Positions 31,192 through 33,181 of a DNA stretch of 33,181 nucleotides are shown here, one piece after another. The position numbers were made by a program, and so were the translations under genes. Within the stretch, counting starts at the first letter, position 1. Each line of letters opens with the position of its first letter. This DNA comes from Subdoligranulum variabile (GTDB taxonomy: Bacteria > Bacillota > Clostridia > Oscillospirales > Ruminococcaceae): contig SFOX01000029.1 of NCBI GenBank assembly GCA_004552305.1, positions 1 to 33,181 of the forward strand, in the 5' to 3' direction. Below the pieces are notes generated by a model, which made no database searches, had not been told where the DNA came from, and saw only the letters and a list, made by a program, of their open reading frames with translations.

Positions 31192-31220
31192 ATTGTACCC
31201 GCTTTTCCCCGTTTTGTAAA
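31192..31220 (-). promoter_or_regulatory. Promoter of the DUF3048 pair
   Basis: On the minus strand TTTACA (31215-31220), a 17-bp spacer and TACAAT (31192-31197) lie about 50 bases upstream of the start codon. The leader has a short GCGGCATTCCGCCGC hairpin. Confidence 0.75.
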
Positions 31221-31279
31221 GGCGGCAGCGGGAATTTTACATTTTTATAGGGAAATCCCTTGCGGCGGGGTAATTTTGC

Positions 31280-31590
31280 TTTGGCTTTCCCAAAAGGGGG
31301 AAAGGCTTTTCCGCCACTGTGGCTTCCCCCTTTGGGGGAAGCTGTCACCGCAGGTGACTGATGAGGGGGCGCCTGCCGGAAGTTTCCCCCTCATCCAGCG
31401 CGGGCGCGCCACCTTCCCCCTTGGGGGAAGGCTTTTCCGTCACTGTGGCTTCCCCCTTTGGGGGAAGCTGTCACCGCAGGTGACTGATGAGGGGGCGCCT
31501 GCCGGACATTTTCCCCTCATCCGGCGCGCGGGCGCGCCACCTTCCCCCAAGGGGGAAGGCTTTTCCGCCACTGTGGCTTCCCCCTTGCGC
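31280..31590. repeat. Tandem long hairpin repeats (period about 126 bp)
   Basis: A unit starting GGCTTTTCCG is found at 31304, 31430 and 31558, with the third cut off by the next promoter. Each unit contains CTTCCCCCTTTGGGGGAAG, the GTCACCGCAGGTGAC palindrome, and two blocks that can pair over a distance: GATGAGGGGG with CCCCCTCATC. Related single copies occur at 23410-23533 and pieces at 8512-8543 and 14748-14775. Repeats of this general look are common in gut Clostridia. No gene is supported. Confidence 0.85.
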
Positions 31591-31595
31591 CGCAC

Positions 31596-31624
31596 TTGAC
31601 AATCTTTTTTTCGTATTGTATAAT
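31596..31624 (+). promoter_or_regulatory. Perfect-consensus promoter of the CNNM gene leader
   Basis: TTGACA (31596-31601), a 17-bp spacer and TATAAT (31619-31624) match the sigma-A consensus completely. The coding start is about 204 bases after the predicted transcription start, leaving a long leader. Confidence 0.9.
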
Positions 31625-31668
31625 AGAAGCTGTTCTAAATTTTTTTACCGGAAAGGAACTACCCGCGT

Positions 31669-31722
31669 ATGAACGCCGACGGCGACACAGTCCCCCGACG
31701 AAATATCCATAAACGTGAATGA
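31669..31722 (+). CDS. Possible 17-residue leader peptide
   Basis: An ATG with AAAGGA 11-12 bases upstream opens the frame MNADGDTVPRRNIHKRE, ending in TGA at 31720-31722. The stop lies eight bases before the left arm of a terminator-like hairpin, so a ribosome at the end of this frame would cover that arm. This is the geometry of leader-peptide attenuators, but no run of a single amino acid is present. The peptide may also be chance. Confidence 0.4.
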   Translation: MNADGDTVPRRNIHKRE

Positions 31723-31729
31723 ATGACAA

Positions 31730-31770
31730 GCAAGGCTTAGCGCGGCATCGCGTGGGGCTTTGCTTTTTTT
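31730..31770 (+). terminator. Terminator-like hairpin in the CNNM leader
   Basis: The arms GCAAGGCTTAGCGCG (31730-31744) and CGCGTGGGGCTTTGC (31749-31763) pair with several G-U pairs around GCAT and are followed by seven T. It lies between the promoter and the gene, so it probably controls how much transcript reaches the gene. Confidence 0.75.
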
Positions 31771-31834
31771 GCGTTCCTTTTGCTTTTTCTGCGGTGCAAA
31801 TCCCGCCTACTTATCAACCAAGGAGTGTCTTTTT

Positions 31835-33166
31835 GTGGAAAATCTTCCCGAACAAATTGTATTACAGCTCGTTTTCATCCTGCTGAACGCCTTTTTTGCC
31901 GGCTCGGAAATCGCGTTTCTCTCGCTGAATCCCGTCAAGCTGGGCAAACAGGCGGAGGACGGCGACAAAACCGCCGCCGCCCTGCTGAAGGTCGTGGAAA
32001 ACCCCAACAGCTTTTTGTCCGCCATTCAGGTCGCCATCACGCTGTCCGGCTTTTTAAGCGCCGCCTTCGGTACTGCCAACTTCTCCGGCTATTTGAGCAA
32101 TTTCCTCGTAGTTACGCTGCATTTGCCGCTGTCGGCGGGCGTGGCGGGGGTCATCTCCACCGTGTTGGTGACCATCATCATCTCGTTTTTCTCCATCGCT
32201 TTCGGTGAGATGGTACCCAAGCGCGTTGCCATGCAAAAGCCGATGCTGTTTGCCCGCCCCGCGCTGACGGTGATGCGGGTGATCCGCTTCTGCTTTGCGC
32301 CGATGATCGCTCTGCTGGGCGTCACGACCAACGGGTGCCTTACGCTGTTCGGTATGAAAACCGAGGCGGAGGACGGCGTTGCCAGTGAGGAGGACCTGCG
32401 CCTGATGGTGGAAAACAGCGGCGAGCAGGGGACCATCGCCCACGAGGAGCAGGAGTGGATCGAGAACGTGTTCGACTTCGGCGATATGACCGCCAGCGGC
32501 GCGATGACCCCGGAACCTGACGTTACAGCGTTCTCTTTGGAGGACACCAACGACGAGATCCTGCAAACCATCCGCGAAACCGGTCTGAGCCGCTACCCCG
32601 TGTACGACGAGGATATCAACGATATTTGCGGCATTCTGAACGCCCGCGACTTTTTGCTGAACCTGCAAAGCGGCGACCCCCAGCCGCTGAAATCCCTGCT
32701 GCGCCCGGCGTATTTTGTGCCGGAAAGCGTACACGCCGACCAGCTGTTCAAGGATATGCAGGCGCAAAAGCAGCACCTGGCGGTCGTTGTGGACGAGTAC
32801 GGCGGCACGGCAGGCATTGTGACCATTGAGGACCTGCTGGAGGAGATCGTCGGCGATATTTTTGATGAGTTCGACCCCGCCGAGCCGAAGGATCTGACCG
32901 AGGTGGGCGAGGGCATCTGGCGCGTCAGCGGCAGTATGCGCGTGGACGAATTTGCCGAGGAGCTGGACTTTACCCTGCCCGAGGATCGCGACTACGACAC
33001 TGTGGCGGGTATGATTTTGAGCTGCCTGCCCACCATCCCCGAGGACGGCACCACGCCGTCGGTGGAAACCTGCGGCATTCATTTTGATGTGCAAAGCATC
33101 GAGGACCGCAAAATTTTGTGGGCGGTGGCGCGCAAGATCGTCCCCGAAAAAGAGGACGAGGAATAA
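31835..33166 (+). CDS. CNNM/CorC (hemolysin C) family membrane protein
   Basis: Proteins of this family take part in magnesium or other divalent cation efflux; some were first called hemolysins. The 443-residue product has an N-terminal DUF21/CNNM membrane domain (about 1-195) with ILLNAFFAGSEIAFLSLNP, SFFSIAFGEMVPKRVAMQKP and further membrane segments. A CBS pair follows (about 205-325; GAMTPEPDVTAF, SRYPVYDEDINDICGILNAR). It ends with a CorC_HlyC domain (about 345-435; DFTLPEDRDYDTVAGMILSC). The start is GTG at 31835, chosen because AAGGAG lies nine bases upstream; a longer frame crosses the leader hairpin. The transcript has a 200-base leader with an attenuator-like hairpin. The stop is 15 bases from the window end. 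Confidence 0.92.
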   Translation: MENLPEQIVLQLVFILLNAFFAGSEIAFLSLNPVKLGKQAEDGDKTAAALLKVVENPNSFLSAIQVAITLSGFLSAAFGTANFSGYLSNFLVVTLHLPLSAGVAGVISTVLVTIIISFFSIAFGEMVPKRVAMQKPMLFARPALTVMRVIRFCFAPMIALLGVTTNGCLTLFGMKTEAEDGVASEEDLRLMVENSGEQGTIAHEEQEWIENVFDFGDMTASGAMTPEPDVTAFSLEDTNDEILQTIRETGLSRYPVYDEDINDICGILNARDFLLNLQSGDPQPLKSLLRPAYFVPESVHADQLFKDMQAQKQHLAVVVDEYGGTAGIVTIEDLLEEIVGDIFDEFDPAEPKDLTEVGEGIWRVSGSMRVDEFAEELDFTLPEDRDYDTVAGMILSCLPTIPEDGTTPSVETCGIHFDVQSIEDRKILWAVARKIVPEKEDEE

Positions 33167-33181
33167 TTTTGTAAAGTTGAT

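Overview
The window looks like chromosome from a GC-rich, low-synteny member of the Clostridia, most likely an Oscillospiraceae (Ruminococcaceae) gut anaerobe of the Faecalibacterium / Gemmiger / Subdoligranulum kind. This placement is an inference. It rests on AGGAGG-type ribosome binding sites, TTGACA / TATAAT promoters with 17-bp spacers, Gram-positive lipoproteins, an AbrB/SpoVT-type regulator, a CwlD-like amidase, YerB-like (DUF3048) lipoproteins, an ECF-type transporter subunit, strong G+C bias at third codon positions, and dense palindromic intergenic repeats. No rRNA, tRNA, CRISPR array, phage or plasmid genes were seen.

Layout. 1-3091: a repeat island, then a TetM-like translation GTPase fused to a YacP/Rae1-type NYN nuclease domain. 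3092-5388: repeats and a type I pullulanase. 5554-7759 (minus): an acyl-carrier-protein-like gene that lacks the phosphopantetheine serine, and ftsH. 7760-8498: an AT-rich block of DnaA-box-like 9-mers and an orphan winged-helix regulator. 8927-10552 (minus): DUF3842 protein, uridine-kinase-like P-loop kinase and ECF S-component. 10738-12197: a COG2426 membrane protein and a cell-wall amidase, convergent. 12527-14733: AbrB-like regulator, XRE regulator and a histidine phosphatase. 14946-15414: a frameshifted remnant of a secreted protein next to a MITE fragment. 15441-23051 (all minus): an envelope-polysaccharide run read in the order MBOAT acyltransferase, SGNH partner, glycosyltransferase-like protein, flippase, followed by a GNAT acetyltransferase and HflX. 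23714-26268: a complete polar amino acid ABC importer. 26364-27653 (minus): O-acetylhomoserine sulfhydrylase. 28426-31141 (minus): two tandem DUF3048 lipoproteins. 31596-33166: a perfect-consensus promoter, a leader with a short ORF and a terminator-like hairpin, then a CNNM/CorC-type membrane protein.

The most striking theme is between the genes. Most intergenic gaps hold pieces of a composite repeat. One end carries a GAGAGTT-rich leader and a GTGTCCGC hairpin. After it comes a series of short palindromic modules in a largely fixed order. The outer parts of the modules (TGTAGGG / CCCTACA) are shared, while the inner arms differ and remain self-complementary, as if structure and not sequence is kept. 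Two islands, 1-444 and 18825-19220, contain the same modules with two blocks exchanged. A separate 96-bp repeat with three hairpins occurs twice and supplies the last codons of a glycosyltransferase gene. The other candidates worth following are the GTPase-nuclease fusion, the serine-less ACP and the leader upstream of the CNNM gene.
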